Positions 1 through 9,500 of a stretch of DNA of 22,488 nt are shown piece by piece. The position numbers were made by a program, and so were the translations under genes. The stretch comes from a virus, in IMG/VR virus record IMGVR_UViG_3300020442_002767, positions 1 through 22,488 of that record, one strand, 5' to 3'. Positions within the stretch are counted from its first letter, which is position 1. The number at the start of each line of letters is the position of its first letter. Under the pieces are notes generated by a model. It saw nothing but the letters and a program-made list of their open reading frames with translations, made no database searches and was not told where the DNA came from.

Positions 1-1620
1 AACTCTGCATCTACATCTACTCTATTCAAAAACAACAATGCAGTTGTTAAGGTAAATCATAGAGATCATGGTTTTGAAGATAGTGGTAAATCTTATGTCT
101 TCTATAGAACTGCTCTAGAGACAGGTGGTATTACTGCTTCTACTATTAATAGCAACTTGTTCCAAGTTACTAATTCTGGTGTTGACTTTTACAATGTTCT
201 TTCCCCATCTCAAGCTGCAGGTAACTCTCTTGGTGGTGGAACTTCTGTTTACGCAAGTCACAACAGAAAATTTGAGACTCTATATCCACAAGTTCATTAC
301 TTGACATTCACAGGTACAACGTTGGATGTTTCTGTTAAGACAACTAATGTAGTTCCTGTAGATTCAACAACTACAAATTATACTTCATATTCACAAGCAG
401 AATATGAAAGAACTTTCTTGAATGAACCACATTACTTCACAAACCAGAAGATGATTGCTTCTGAGATCAATGAAACTCTTAACAGTCTGGAAAGATCTCT
501 AACTTATAAAATGAAATTATCTTCCACATCTAGTAATCTTTCTCCAATCATTGATCTTTCTAGTGCGTCTGTTAAAACAGTTAGCAATAGAATGGAAAAT
601 GCTGAGGGACAAGAAAATAGATTTGGTAGAAGAGATCAAGTTATTGAGTTCTATCCTGTATATCAGTTTGAACTTGCTGGTAATGCTGGAACTGAACTGC
701 AATCTAATCAAACAATTGAAGGTCAAACATCAAAGACAACAGGAACTATTGCTAGAGTCAATGGTCAAGTTGTATATGTCAGAGTTAAGACAAGTCAATT
801 CTTCCAGAAAGGAGAAAAAGTTTCTCTAGGCAATCAAACTCAATTAACAAATGTTAGCGTTGATTCTAATCCAACGCAAGTATTTGCATCTATTGATGAT
901 GGTTCTACTATTGTAGCACGTAATCCTTCTGTTATTCTTGAAACTTATGACAATATTATTACAGGTAAAACTGTTATCTGGAATGGTCAAACTCAAGAAT
1001 TGACTGCTAGGGTTGATATTAATCCAATCAATGATAACTACACTGATAGAATTATTGATAATACACTATACAATAGAAACGCTGTTGTAGGTGACCAGAT
1101 TGCAGACATCTTCCGTGTAGGAGACTTTATCAAGTATCCAAACCAACCAGATGAAGAAGCAAATTATCTAGAGGTAGGTAAAGTTACATATACAAATGGT
1201 GTTGACTTTGTTGCTGAAGATACTTCCAAAAATGGTTCGGCAGTTGCTAAGTATGTAACTAAGGAAGTTGTTATTAGCAACCCAGCAACTGCAATTGATG
1301 TACACCTGATGGCAAATGTCAAAGACATTTCAAATATCCAAGTTCTCTATAAGTTTAAGAAAGCATCTAGCCAAGAAAACTTTGAGGATATTGATTGGGT
1401 ATTGTTCAATGGTAATGGACAACCAGATACATTAGAGTTAGCAACTACAGAAAACACTATTTCCAGTGTTGTTGAAAAACAATCTTCATATCAAGATCTC
1501 AAGTATAGCGTATCTGATATTGATGAATATTCTTCGTTTGCTATCAAAATTGTAATGCGTGGTGTTGATCCTGCATTTGCTCCTAAGATCCAAGACATTC
1601 GCGCTGTAGCGGCATTCTAA
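1..1620 (+). CDS. Large virion structural protein, 3' end only (baseplate-associated, cyanophage type)
   Basis: The reading frame is open from base 1 without a stop and ends at TAA 1618-1620, so at least 539 residues of the C-terminal part are present and the start lies outside the window. A TTG at 157 is in frame but is not a credible start, because coding continues upstream (it includes HRDHGF at residues 20-25 of the visible part). The sequence is beta-rich and acidic, with a PHYFTNQKMIASEINETLNSL segment that looks helical, and it ends with a compact domain (VSDIDEYSSFAIKIVMRG). Long proteins of this style are known in T4-like cyanophages as virion structural proteins near the baseplate-wedge genes. 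Which T4 gene it replaces cannot be told from the visible part. The next gene starts 9 bases after the stop. Structural role is likely; exact place in the virion is inferred. Confidence 0.7.
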   Translation, partial: NSASTSTLFKNNNAVVKVNHRDHGFEDSGKSYVFYRTALETGGITASTINSNLFQVTNSGVDFYNVLSPSQAAGNSLGGGTSVYASHNRKFETLYPQVHYLTFTGTTLDVSVKTTNVVPVDSTTTNYTSYSQAEYERTFLNEPHYFTNQKMIASEINETLNSLERSLTYKMKLSSTSSNLSPIIDLSSASVKTVSNRMENAEGQENRFGRRDQVIEFYPVYQFELAGNAGTELQSNQTIEGQTSKTTGTIARVNGQVVYVRVKTSQFFQKGEKVSLGNQTQLTNVSVDSNPTQVFASIDDGSTIVARNPSVILETYDNIITGKTVIWNGQTQELTARVDINPINDNYTDRIIDNTLYNRNAVVGDQIADIFRVGDFIKYPNQPDEEANYLEVGKVTYTNGVDFVAEDTSKNGSAVAKYVTKEVVISNPATAIDVHLMANVKDISNIQVLYKFKKASSQENFEDIDWVLFNGNGQPDTLELATTENTISSVVEKQSSYQDLKYSVSDIDEYSSFAIKIVMRGVDPAFAPKIQDIRAVAAF

Positions 1621-1629
1621 TTTCCGCGT

Positions 1630-1845
1630 ATGGACTATATCAAAGTTGAAGGACATGATGGTCTCGTAAGAGACCAAAACACTGGTGCTATCATTAATTT
1701 GGACGATTCTGCCATCGTTGCAAGACGTAAATCAAAACAGCTCGGTTCCGCGTTAGAAGACATAAATATCTTGAAGAATGAAGTTTCTGAGATCAAATCT
1801 TTACTTAGAGAGTTAATTAAAAATGCCAGCAATTCAAGTCGCTAG
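1630..1845 (+). CDS. Small conserved phage protein with C-terminal coiled coil
   Basis: This is a 71-aa protein starting MDYIKVEGHDGLVRD. The first about 30 residues form a short unit containing GLVRDxxTGAIIN. From about residue 32 the protein is charged, and residues 40-66 form a likely coiled coil (LEDINILKNEVSEIKSLLREL, with hydrophobic residues in heptad positions). No signal peptide or membrane segment is seen. Short proteins of this look occur among structural genes of T4-like cyanophages, but I know of no proven function. Its last 23 bases overlap the start of the 1,396-aa gene, so the two are probably translationally coupled. A role as a small oligomeric virion or assembly component is only an inference from the coiled coil and the position. 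Confidence 0.75.
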   Translation: MDYIKVEGHDGLVRDQNTGAIINLDDSAIVARRKSKQLGSALEDINILKNEVSEIKSLLRELIKNASNSSR

Positions 1846-4800
1846 AACTGATACATTTGAGGTTCAAAGACAAAAAATTAATGATATTGGAACTCAGATT
1901 TTTGCAATCTCAGAGGGAGGTAGTGATTTATCCACAGGCATTTTAAAACTTGGTGATGGAACAAAACCAGTTCCTTCTCTAGCATTTACTAGTGCTGCGG
2001 ATCTAGGTTTATATAAATCTGGTATTGGTAGACTTGGATTTGTCTCCAATGGAAAAAATATTATTGATTTTGAAACATCATTAGTTCAGATCTATAAAGA
2101 TTTTAAGTTTACCAAAAGAGAATTAACTACAGAAGGACTGACAAAAACTAGTTCTGGATCTGGTTATGATGTTGGATCATATTCAGACATCGCTCTTCAA
2201 GGAGGATCTGGAGCTGGTGCAATTATCAGTGCTGATGTTATCGCATTTAATGGAACCATTGGTAATAATGGTCTTAATTATAACGAAGGAACATACAATA
2301 GTATTGCTCTAGTTGGTGGTAATGGATCAGGTGCTACTGGTAGTTTTCTAGTTGAGGGAATTGATGGAAATATTTCAGATCCTGGATCTGGATATACAGA
2401 TGGAAATTATGTTGATGTTCCTCTTCAAGGCGGAACTGGTAGTGGTGCTACAGCAAATATTGATGTTGGTGCTGGAGAAATTGGACAATGTGAAATTGTT
2501 CTAGATGGTCAAAATTATGTTAATGGTGATGTATTAACTGTCAATGCGAGCGATGTTGGTGGAACTGGATCTGGATTCCAATTTACAGTATCAACAACAC
2601 CAGGAGTAATTCAAAACTTTACATTTGAAGATCAAGGATCTGGATATCAAACAGGAGATGTACTAAATCTCCCAGGAGTTATTACTGGAGTAACTGGTAA
2701 TACAAACGGACAAGTCACTGGAGTATCAACAACATTAAGTGATTTAAGTGCAGTAATCACTGTAGCATCTACAACTGGTATTCTAGCTGGAATGCAAGTT
2801 AATACAGAAGATGGATCTGTTGGTAATTTAGCAGAACAGACTACAGTTCAATCTGTTGATAGTGCTACTCAAATTACTTTATCTGCAACACCAAGCAGTG
2901 CTGGTACAGCATCTCTAACATTTCAATCTGTTGGAGGATTAACTGAGATTGTAGTTAGTAGTATTGCTGGTCTCGCAGTAAACTCCACAATTAGTGTAAC
3001 TGCTGGAACTGGATCTATTCCAGCAGCTGCTACAGTTACTAGCATCAATGCAGAATTTAATACGATTACCATAAGCGAAGATGCAACTCAAGCAGGTCCA
3101 GTAACTCTAAGCTTTACACCACCTTTTGGTGTAGGAACAACCTCATGGTTCTATACTGTTGCAGACACTGGAGTAGTAGATTCATTTACTATTACAAATG
3201 GTGGAATTGGTTATGATACTGGAGATCAGTTAAGTATTAACAATACTCTTTTATCACAACCGATCACATATACTGTAACTGCATCTGATTTAACAGAACT
3301 TGTTTTACAAGGAACAGTTTCATCTTCCGCATATACTGTTGGTAATACTATCACTATTACAACAGGAGAAGGAGATACAGATACTGTTATCCGACAAATT
3401 TATACTAGTGGTAGTAATATTTCTTCAATGTTAGTTGATGTTGTCTCAACTGCAAATGGAGATGCTGTTTCTGGTGGAAACACTGTAGATACAGCTACAG
3501 ACACCAAAAGATTTTTTATTGATACTGGCAGTGGAGCAACGATTACTCCAGACCTAACATTATATGCTGGTAGTAAGTATATTTTTAACACATCTCAGTT
3601 ATCTTCTCATGTATTTGTACTATCAAAATTTAGAGATGGTACTTATTCACCAAGTTTAATTGCAGGTGTTTCTACTACATTAAGTGATGCTTCCGATCAA
3701 ATTACAGTAACATCAACTACTGGTATTTTAGCAGGAATGTCTGTAACTACTACTGGTGGTACAGGTGCTCTTGCTGGTAATACAACTGTTGAATCTGTTA
3801 TTGATGCAACAACTATTAAATTATCAGAAATACCAACTAGTGCTGGATCAGTAACTTTACAGTTTAATGGTAATGATTATGAAGATGGTGTTCAGCAAAC
3901 AGGAAATGGACTAGAAATTTCTGTTAGTGAAACTACTCCTACGTTATATTATTATTGTTCAAATCACCCAGATATGGGTGGTAAGGATAATGATGAAGCT
4001 ACGATTACCATTGATCCAAATAATCCAAAAGTATTTGGTAGTGGATTATTATTTACAGCAACTACAATTACTTCCCAAGATTTAATTGTAAATGATATTG
4101 ACACAGGAACAGTAACAGCGGTTACATTTACAGGAACTAATGCAAATTTTTCTGGATTTACAGCAACTGGAACTGGTTCTGTACAGAATCTCACAGCTAC
4201 TGGTTCTGTATCAACACCAATTCTAACTTCTTCTTATGGTATTGATGTTAATGCCTCAAGTTTTGATGTTAACGCTAACGTTACTGTAGGACTTAATTTT
4301 ACTCTTGATAAAACCACAGGAGACTTAGCAACAACTGGAGAATTAAAAACTACAGATTCTTTAAATGTAAATGATCAGTTAGTAATTACAAATTCAATTA
4401 TCAGTAGTGGTACTGGTCAAGATATTGAAATGACTCCAGCAACTGGTCAAGTTGCTAAGGTCAATGGAACAACCGCATTTAAAATTCCTTCTGGTACTAC
4501 TGCTGATAGACCAACGACAAGTTTAGATGGATACATCAGATTTAACTCTGAGACCGCACAATATGAAGGATATAGCGCAGGATCTTCTTCATGGTCTTCT
4601 CTTGGCGGTGTAAGAGACTTAGATGGCAATACTTATATTCTAGCAGAAGAAACTGTAGGTGCAAACGATAACACATTATATTTCTTCAATGATGCTACAA
4701 ATACACTTAAGTTAACTCCATCGTTCTTAGATTTTAGAAGCGTTAAAAAAATCTCTTCTGGTAAGTTAGGTTTACCAACGTTTAGTGAATGGACTTCCAA

Positions 4801-6013
4801 TACACCCGTTTCTGTTGATGACTACATCAAATACAGAAATAATCTTTATAGAGTAACCAGCGCAGGAACAACTGGTTCTTCAGGAAATGAACCAACACAT
4901 ACAACAGGAGCTGAGAACAATGGTAGTGCTCAACTTACTTGGCATTCCAGTGCAGTAGATCCATTAACATTTGAAGAAGTTTCTGAAATAAGGATTGGTC
5001 CTAATAAAGATTGTTCTTTAATTATTGGAGCAGAACTTAAGTTAGATGACAATACAATCTCTACTAGCGTTCAAGACTTGGTTATTCAACCAAACGCTGG
5101 AAAACAAGTTATTGTTGACTCTGTAACTCACTTCAGAATTCCTGCTGGTAACAATAATCAAAAGTCTATTGCACCTGCTGGTCCTGGATCTATTAGATTC
5201 AATACAGAAATCCAGCAGTATGAAGGATATAGTGGTAGCAACTGGTCTTCTCTTGGTGGTGTTAGAGACGTTGATGGAAACACATACATTATTCCAGAAA
5301 CTGCTCCTGCAGCAAATGAGAACATCCTTTATTTCTACAATAACAACTCTAATACATTACAACTATCCGCAAATGCATTAGACTTTACTAACATTGACAC
5401 GATTACTACTAGTGGTGGTAATACACTTGCAATTAATACAGAAATATTTACTCTCAATAGTTTAGATACTACTATTGATAACAGTGATGCATCTTCGTCC
5501 TTTATCAGTACAACAAAACAGTATTTGGATCTTGGATTATCATCTGGTTTAAATGTAGACCCTGTTTTAAGATTAGATAATCAAGGTGATATTTATTTCA
5601 ATACAACATTTGGAACTGGATCTTTCAATGGAGTTAAAATTTTTGATGGAGATCTTAAAGAGTTTGAACTAGCTGATTATGCTATCAGAACATTTACATT
5701 CTCCCTAATCAAAGGTGGTTCCGAATCTTCTGCAGTTATCTTATATAATACCAGTACAGCAAAAGGTTGTAAAGTAACCGCATTATCAAAGTCTAGTTCT
5801 GGAAAGAGATCTATGGCTGAATATAATGTTATAGATAATGGTACTGATATTTTCCATAACGAATATGGATCTTTGAATACCTCGTTAGATCAATTTACAA
5901 CAGCATTTGATTTCACTGGTTCTTCTGAACCAAGAATTACATTTACTCTGTCAACTGATCATGCTACATCAGATATTGTTAACTTCACCGTACTAGTTCA
6001 GGAAATTAAGTAA
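1823..6013 (+). CDS. 1,396-aa mosaic fibre/baseplate structural protein with a cupredoxin-like domain
   Basis: The N-terminus (MPAIQVARTDTFEVQRQKIN, then LGDGT at about 44-48) is of a type seen in cyanophage fibre-like virion proteins. Residues about 111-290 carry five GSGY-like modules (GSGYxxGxYxxxPLxGGxGSGA). Residues 299-369 and 614-682 are two copies of a beta module (GVSTTLSD...TTGILAGM). The second lies inside a cupredoxin-like domain (about 563-735) with candidate copper ligands His596, Cys712, His715 and Met718. Residues about 900-970 and 1115-1190 are two copies of a fibre module with IRFN...QYEGY...WSSLGGVRDxDGNTYI (Trp924 and Trp1141). The C-terminus ends in a compact beta domain. 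The ATG at 1823 overlaps the upstream gene by 23 bases, and the next gene follows after one base. Virion location is inferred from module type and neighbours; a host-binding or connector role is possible. Confidence 0.75.
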   Translation: MPAIQVARTDTFEVQRQKINDIGTQIFAISEGGSDLSTGILKLGDGTKPVPSLAFTSAADLGLYKSGIGRLGFVSNGKNIIDFETSLVQIYKDFKFTKRELTTEGLTKTSSGSGYDVGSYSDIALQGGSGAGAIISADVIAFNGTIGNNGLNYNEGTYNSIALVGGNGSGATGSFLVEGIDGNISDPGSGYTDGNYVDVPLQGGTGSGATANIDVGAGEIGQCEIVLDGQNYVNGDVLTVNASDVGGTGSGFQFTVSTTPGVIQNFTFEDQGSGYQTGDVLNLPGVITGVTGNTNGQVTGVSTTLSDLSAVITVASTTGILAGMQVNTEDGSVGNLAEQTTVQSVDSATQITLSATPSSAGTASLTFQSVGGLTEIVVSSIAGLAVNSTISVTAGTGSIPAAATVTSINAEFNTITISEDATQAGPVTLSFTPPFGVGTTSWFYTVADTGVVDSFTITNGGIGYDTGDQLSINNTLLSQPITYTVTASDLTELVLQGTVSSSAYTVGNTITITTGEGDTDTVIRQIYTSGSNISSMLVDVVSTANGDAVSGGNTVDTATDTKRFFIDTGSGATITPDLTLYAGSKYIFNTSQLSSHVFVLSKFRDGTYSPSLIAGVSTTLSDASDQITVTSTTGILAGMSVTTTGGTGALAGNTTVESVIDATTIKLSEIPTSAGSVTLQFNGNDYEDGVQQTGNGLEISVSETTPTLYYYCSNHPDMGGKDNDEATITIDPNNPKVFGSGLLFTATTITSQDLIVNDIDTGTVTAVTFTGTNANFSGFTATGTGSVQNLTATGSVSTPILTSSYGIDVNASSFDVNANVTVGLNFTLDKTTGDLATTGELKTTDSLNVNDQLVITNSIISSGTGQDIEMTPATGQVAKVNGTTAFKIPSGTTADRPTTSLDGYIRFNSETAQYEGYSAGSSSWSSLGGVRDLDGNTYILAEETVGANDNTLYFFNDATNTLKLTPSFLDFRSVKKISSGKLGLPTFSEWTSNTPVSVDDYIKYRNNLYRVTSAGTTGSSGNEPTHTTGAENNGSAQLTWHSSAVDPLTFEEVSEIRIGPNKDCSLIIGAELKLDDNTISTSVQDLVIQPNAGKQVIVDSVTHFRIPAGNNNQKSIAPAGPGSIRFNTEIQQYEGYSGSNWSSLGGVRDVDGNTYIIPETAPAANENILYFYNNNSNTLQLSANALDFTNIDTITTSGGNTLAINTEIFTLNSLDTTIDNSDASSSFISTTKQYLDLGLSSGLNVDPVLRLDNQGDIYFNTTFGTGSFNGVKIFDGDLKEFELADYAIRTFTFSLIKGGSESSAVILYNTSTAKGCKVTALSKSSSGKRSMAEYNVIDNGTDIFHNEYGSLNTSLDQFTTAFDFTGSSEPRITFTLSTDHATSDIVNFTVLVQEIK
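2717..2929 (+). repeat. Beta module copy 1 (GVSTTLSD...ILAGM)
   Basis: This segment encodes residues 299-369 of the 1,396-aa protein. It shares GVSTTLSD, ITV.STTGILAGM, NTTV-like, and the ending LSxxPxSAGxxxLxF with the second copy at 3662-3868. A more distant relative follows directly (about residues 372-430, starting TEIVVSSIAGLAVNS). It is probably an immunoglobulin-like or jelly-roll beta unit of a fibre shaft. Confidence 0.7.
3509..4027 (+). other. Cupredoxin-like domain split by an inserted beta module
   Basis: Residues 563-735 of the 1,396-aa protein. The first half contains FFIDTG...YIFNTSQLSSHVFVLSKF with His596, and the second half contains LYYYCSNHPDMGG with Cys712, His715 and Met718. 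C-x2-H-x2-M is the ligand-loop spacing of amicyanin-type cupredoxins, and His...Cys-His-Met is the type-1 copper ligand set. Between the halves, residues 614-682 repeat the module at residues 299-369. Without it, His596 and Cys712 would be about 47 residues apart, a normal distance for small cupredoxins. Copper binding is inferred from ligands only. Many phage virion proteins carry similar YYYCxNHxxMGG segments whose function is not established. Confidence 0.6.
3662..3868 (+). repeat. Beta module copy 2, inside the cupredoxin-like domain
   Basis: This segment encodes residues 614-682. It is the closest relative of the module at 2717-2929 and shares GVSTTLSD, TSTTGILAGM, NTTVESV, and the ending SAGSVTLQF. 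It sits between the two halves of the copper-ligand domain. Confidence 0.7.
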
Positions 6014-6014
6014 A

Positions 6015-6515
6015 ATGACAGCAAATTTAGGAAAACTTGAATCCGCAGGTGGATTTTCTGTACAAGAAACAGTTCACGTAGATGAACTCCACAATGCAAA
6101 AGAATTCAATTCTATTGAGATGATGAATTCTTTTTATACTGATAGTAAAACAACAAACTATATCTTGAGAGGTGTTAATACTGCAACACTTCAACTAGAT
6201 GATGTTGGAACATCAATTACTATTGATAACAACACAATGAATTTTATTACTGGTCATTTTATTGCAGTAAATCCAACAGGTGTTGTTTATGCGGGAAAAA
6301 TTGAGAGTGCAGTATACTGCAGTCCAGTTGGAGCTGTCAGCGAACTTTCAAATATGTTGACAATTATTAAACATGATGTTCCAAGTAACGAGTCTTGGAC
6401 TATTGAATCTTTCACAGCAACAAATCGTTTTAGTTATTCCACCGTTAGAACTGGAACTGTACAAACAATTAAGTGGGCAGTATCTACAGAAGTTATAAGT
6501 ATTGCTTGGGCTTAA
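6015..6515 (+). CDS. Unknown 166-aa protein between fibre genes
   Basis: I do not recognise this protein. It begins MTANLGKLESAGGFSVQETV, has a central stretch of alternating hydrophobic and polar residues typical of beta strands (TLQLDDVGTSITIDNNTMNF), and ends KWAVSTEVISIAWA. No signal peptide, membrane helix or catalytic motif is visible. Its ATG follows the stop of the 1,396-aa gene by one base, so it is almost surely co-transcribed and coupled with it. A promoter-like box follows 1 base after its stop codon, making it the last gene of its unit. Size and position would suit a small virion protein capping or attaching to the fibre, but this is inference from context only. Confidence 0.7.
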   Translation: MTANLGKLESAGGFSVQETVHVDELHNAKEFNSIEMMNSFYTDSKTTNYILRGVNTATLQLDDVGTSITIDNNTMNFITGHFIAVNPTGVVYAGKIESAVYCSPVGAVSELSNMLTIIKHDVPSNESWTIESFTATNRFSYSTVRTGTVQTIKWAVSTEVISIAWA

Positions 6516-6516
6516 T

Positions 6517-6524
6517 GCTAAATA
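6517..6524 (+). promoter_or_regulatory. Late-promoter-like box GCTAAATA
   Basis: GCTAAATA differs from the T4 late -10 box TATAAATA at the first two bases. It lies directly after the stop of the 166-aa gene and 36 bases before the ATG of the giant gene, in one of the few real gaps of the region. A late start about 6-8 bases downstream would leave a leader of about 30 bases. There is no good Shine-Dalgarno next to the ATG; only a weak CGGGAA is seen. Confidence 0.5.
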
Positions 6525-6560
6525 TAAGATAGGAAAAAAAGTCAAGAGCACGGGAACACC

Positions 6561-9500
6561 ATGAGTTTTCATATTAATTCCGATAAAGAAAAAATTAGGG
6601 GCGTCAATCCTAAAATTATCGGTGATAATGAAGCAACTATCAGAGTTGGTACTGGGGTAAATGAAGTTGAAATCATGCGACTTCAGAAAGATCCTGTTAG
6701 TGGTCTTCCTCGTGTAGGTATCAATAGAAGTGGTCAAAAAGTCAATAATATTGACCTTGATAACCAAGGATCTGGATACAATCAAGCTCCACTTGTAGAA
6801 ATTGATCCACCTCCAGCTGGAGGAACTCAAGCGCAAGCATCTGCTAGTATCTTCAATGGTAGAGTAACATCTATCGTTGTTAATGATCCTGGTAGTGGAT
6901 ATACCTCTGCACCAAATGTAGTCCTTACAGGAGGAAATGGTTCTGGCGCTTCTGCAACTGCTTTCCTTGACACAGTTGAATTTGAATTAGATATCAATGG
7001 TGCTATTAGAACTTCAACGTCTATCATTTCTGATACGGCAAGAATTCTGAACATTGACGTTGAAAACTTTGTTACTCCAGATTTGAATCTGAGAGCACCA
7101 AACTTAAAGACATTTATGAACGGCACTGGCACGCCATGGGCTGCCAATGTTATTGTCCAAAAAGGGCAGTATAGATATTCTGTTTCTAATGTATATCAAG
7201 CATTAAATACAGGAACCACTGGGGTTCTAGCACCAGAGCATAAGGATGGAGTTGAAACCAACGGTGAGGTTCAATTTAAGCATATTGGTTTCAGAGTAAA
7301 TAACGCTACAGATTTTAGTTATTTACAGACTGGAGAGGCAGGAACTTTCCCAAGATCAATTACACCAATTCTTGGTGATAGATCTGATAAAATTGCTACT
7401 ACAGAATACGTCCTTAACCTAGCGACAAATGACGTTGGTGGTCGTGTTTATGTTTCTCAGCAGATTGGTTCTGACCTGAACGATGGTCGTTCAGCAGTTA
7501 ACCCTGTTCGTACCATTAAGAAAGCGGCGCAGATCGCATGGTCTACTCCTGGTGTAAAAGAGACACTGATTATTTCTGGTGGTGATTATGTAGAAGATAA
7601 CCCAATTTCACTACCACCAGATTGCTCGGTTGTTGGTGATAACCTTCGTTTGGTAATTATTAGACCAGGAAACGTTGGTAAACACATCTTTAAGTTTGGT
7701 GATAAGAACTACGTTACTGGAGTTACCTATAGAGACAAGGTTGACTCTAACGGAGATCCTACTGGAACGTGGGACTTTGCTATGGTCTTTGATGACAAGC
7801 AAAGAATTATTATTGATAATGAAGTAAATGGAGACTTTGGTGTTGAGTTTCCAATTGGTCATCAAGTTTTTGGACCAGATAGATTTAGAATTAGTTTCCA
7901 GAACAATACAGGATTAAGTCTTCTTGCATCTGGTGTTCAGATTTTAGGATTGAACACTGGTGCTAGAGCAAATGTATTTGATGTAAACTTCAGCTCTACT
8001 ACTGGTGCCAATGCATTTGTTGCTGGTACTATTGATGTACAGTTGACTTCTGGTTCCTTTATTGAAGGTGACCAATACAGTTATATTTCTTCTGCTGCTA
8101 CAGGTGGTGCATTAACACAAACCATTAGTGGAACTGCTGGGGAAAATACTCTTAGGTTCACTACAGACCCAACATCTGATCTTCCTGTAGGTAATGTTGT
8201 TTTCTTAGACGATACAGATAACTCATCATTTACTCAGGGATACTATCAAGTTTCTGTTATTAACAATGGTAATGCTCCAACTTATTGGGATGTTACTTTC
8301 AATCCTATTTTAGGAGCACAGGGTTGGAACTCAACCTTGACAGAGACAATTACAATTAACTCTGCTTCTCCAACAACTAATACAATTGATACTGTTAATC
8401 TAAAGTCAATTAGAGCTGAAGGTGAAGTTGTTTCATACGACGAAGACGTTACATCTACTCTACCGATTACTAGATTAGACTTCTCCTTGCAAGGAGATCC
8501 TAGTATTGCAACAGGTGGTTTCCAAGAGCAGCAATTTGGTAGTGCAGAAGACCTTGGTGGTATTGTCGTATATACTAGTGCTCTTGTAGGTAGAACTAAT
8601 ACTCACGAATTCAAAGAAGGTCAAGAAATTATTCTTGAAAATCTTCCAACCTCTGGTCCTGATCTATCTTTCTTGAACGGAAAACAAAGAATTTACAAAG
8701 TTCTAGAAGATGCTGACGGAAGAGCAAGACGTTTTGTTATTCCGAAGAAAGTTCCTTCTCTGACAACAGCGAATTTCCAACCAAGTGAATTTGCTGTCGT
8801 AAAATCTTACTCAAAGTCTGTTACTCTATCCTTACTTAACTCACCAAACAAGTTCCCACTTGCAACTCCTGTAGAAAGAAGGTATCAAGACGCTTGTCAG
8901 TTAATTAGAAACAATAGAGATTACATTGCCGAAGAAGTAATCGGTATTATTAACGATCAATTTAAAACTGATTACTATTCAGTATACAATATTGATACTG
9001 TTAACAACACATTTGATATTTACTTGGGTCCTCTAGACCACGAAAATACTTATGTTAGTGGTGGTACAGTAACATTTGGCGGAACTTCTTATGCAATTAG
9101 TGGTTTTGTTTACGACACTGCAGTAACAGGGGTCGCGACAATTACAACCACGGCAGCTGCTGTTGCTGCATTGTCTGAAGATGATACTGTTCAATTAGCA
9201 GACATTCTTATTTCCTGTAGTGCTGGTCAGAAAATTTACCCAGCATATAGTTCCCCAACTTCTGGAAACAACACTGGCACAGATGGTGATACACAGTGTA
9301 AGCAAGATATTATCCACTTCTTAAATGCTCTAGTAAGAGACCTTGAATTTGGATCTAACCACAATGTTATTGAAGCTGCCAAGAAATATATTGTTGGTGG
9401 TAAGATTGCTTTCATTGAAGATGAAATTATCCAAAATGTACGCGCTATTGAATATGCTAGAGAACTAGCAATTTATGCAATGTGCAATTGGAGGATCAAG

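Noticed and set aside
551-829. Plus-strand frame of 92 codons inside the first gene
   Set aside because: It overlaps fully a well-supported frame and its Leu-rich, basic product is typical of an off-frame reading.
157-1620. TTG at 157 as start of the first gene
   Set aside because: The frame is open and coding-like back to base 1, so the gene is truncated by the window edge.
2009-2017. TATAAATC in the 1,396-aa gene as a late promoter
   Set aside because: The last base differs from the box, it lies deep in a gene and no gene start follows; expected by chance in AT-rich DNA.
6348-6836. Minus-strand frame of 162 codons
   Set aside because: It covers the end of one real gene and the start of the giant gene on the other strand, across a promoter-like gap, and its Ser/Cys-rich product looks like an antisense shadow.
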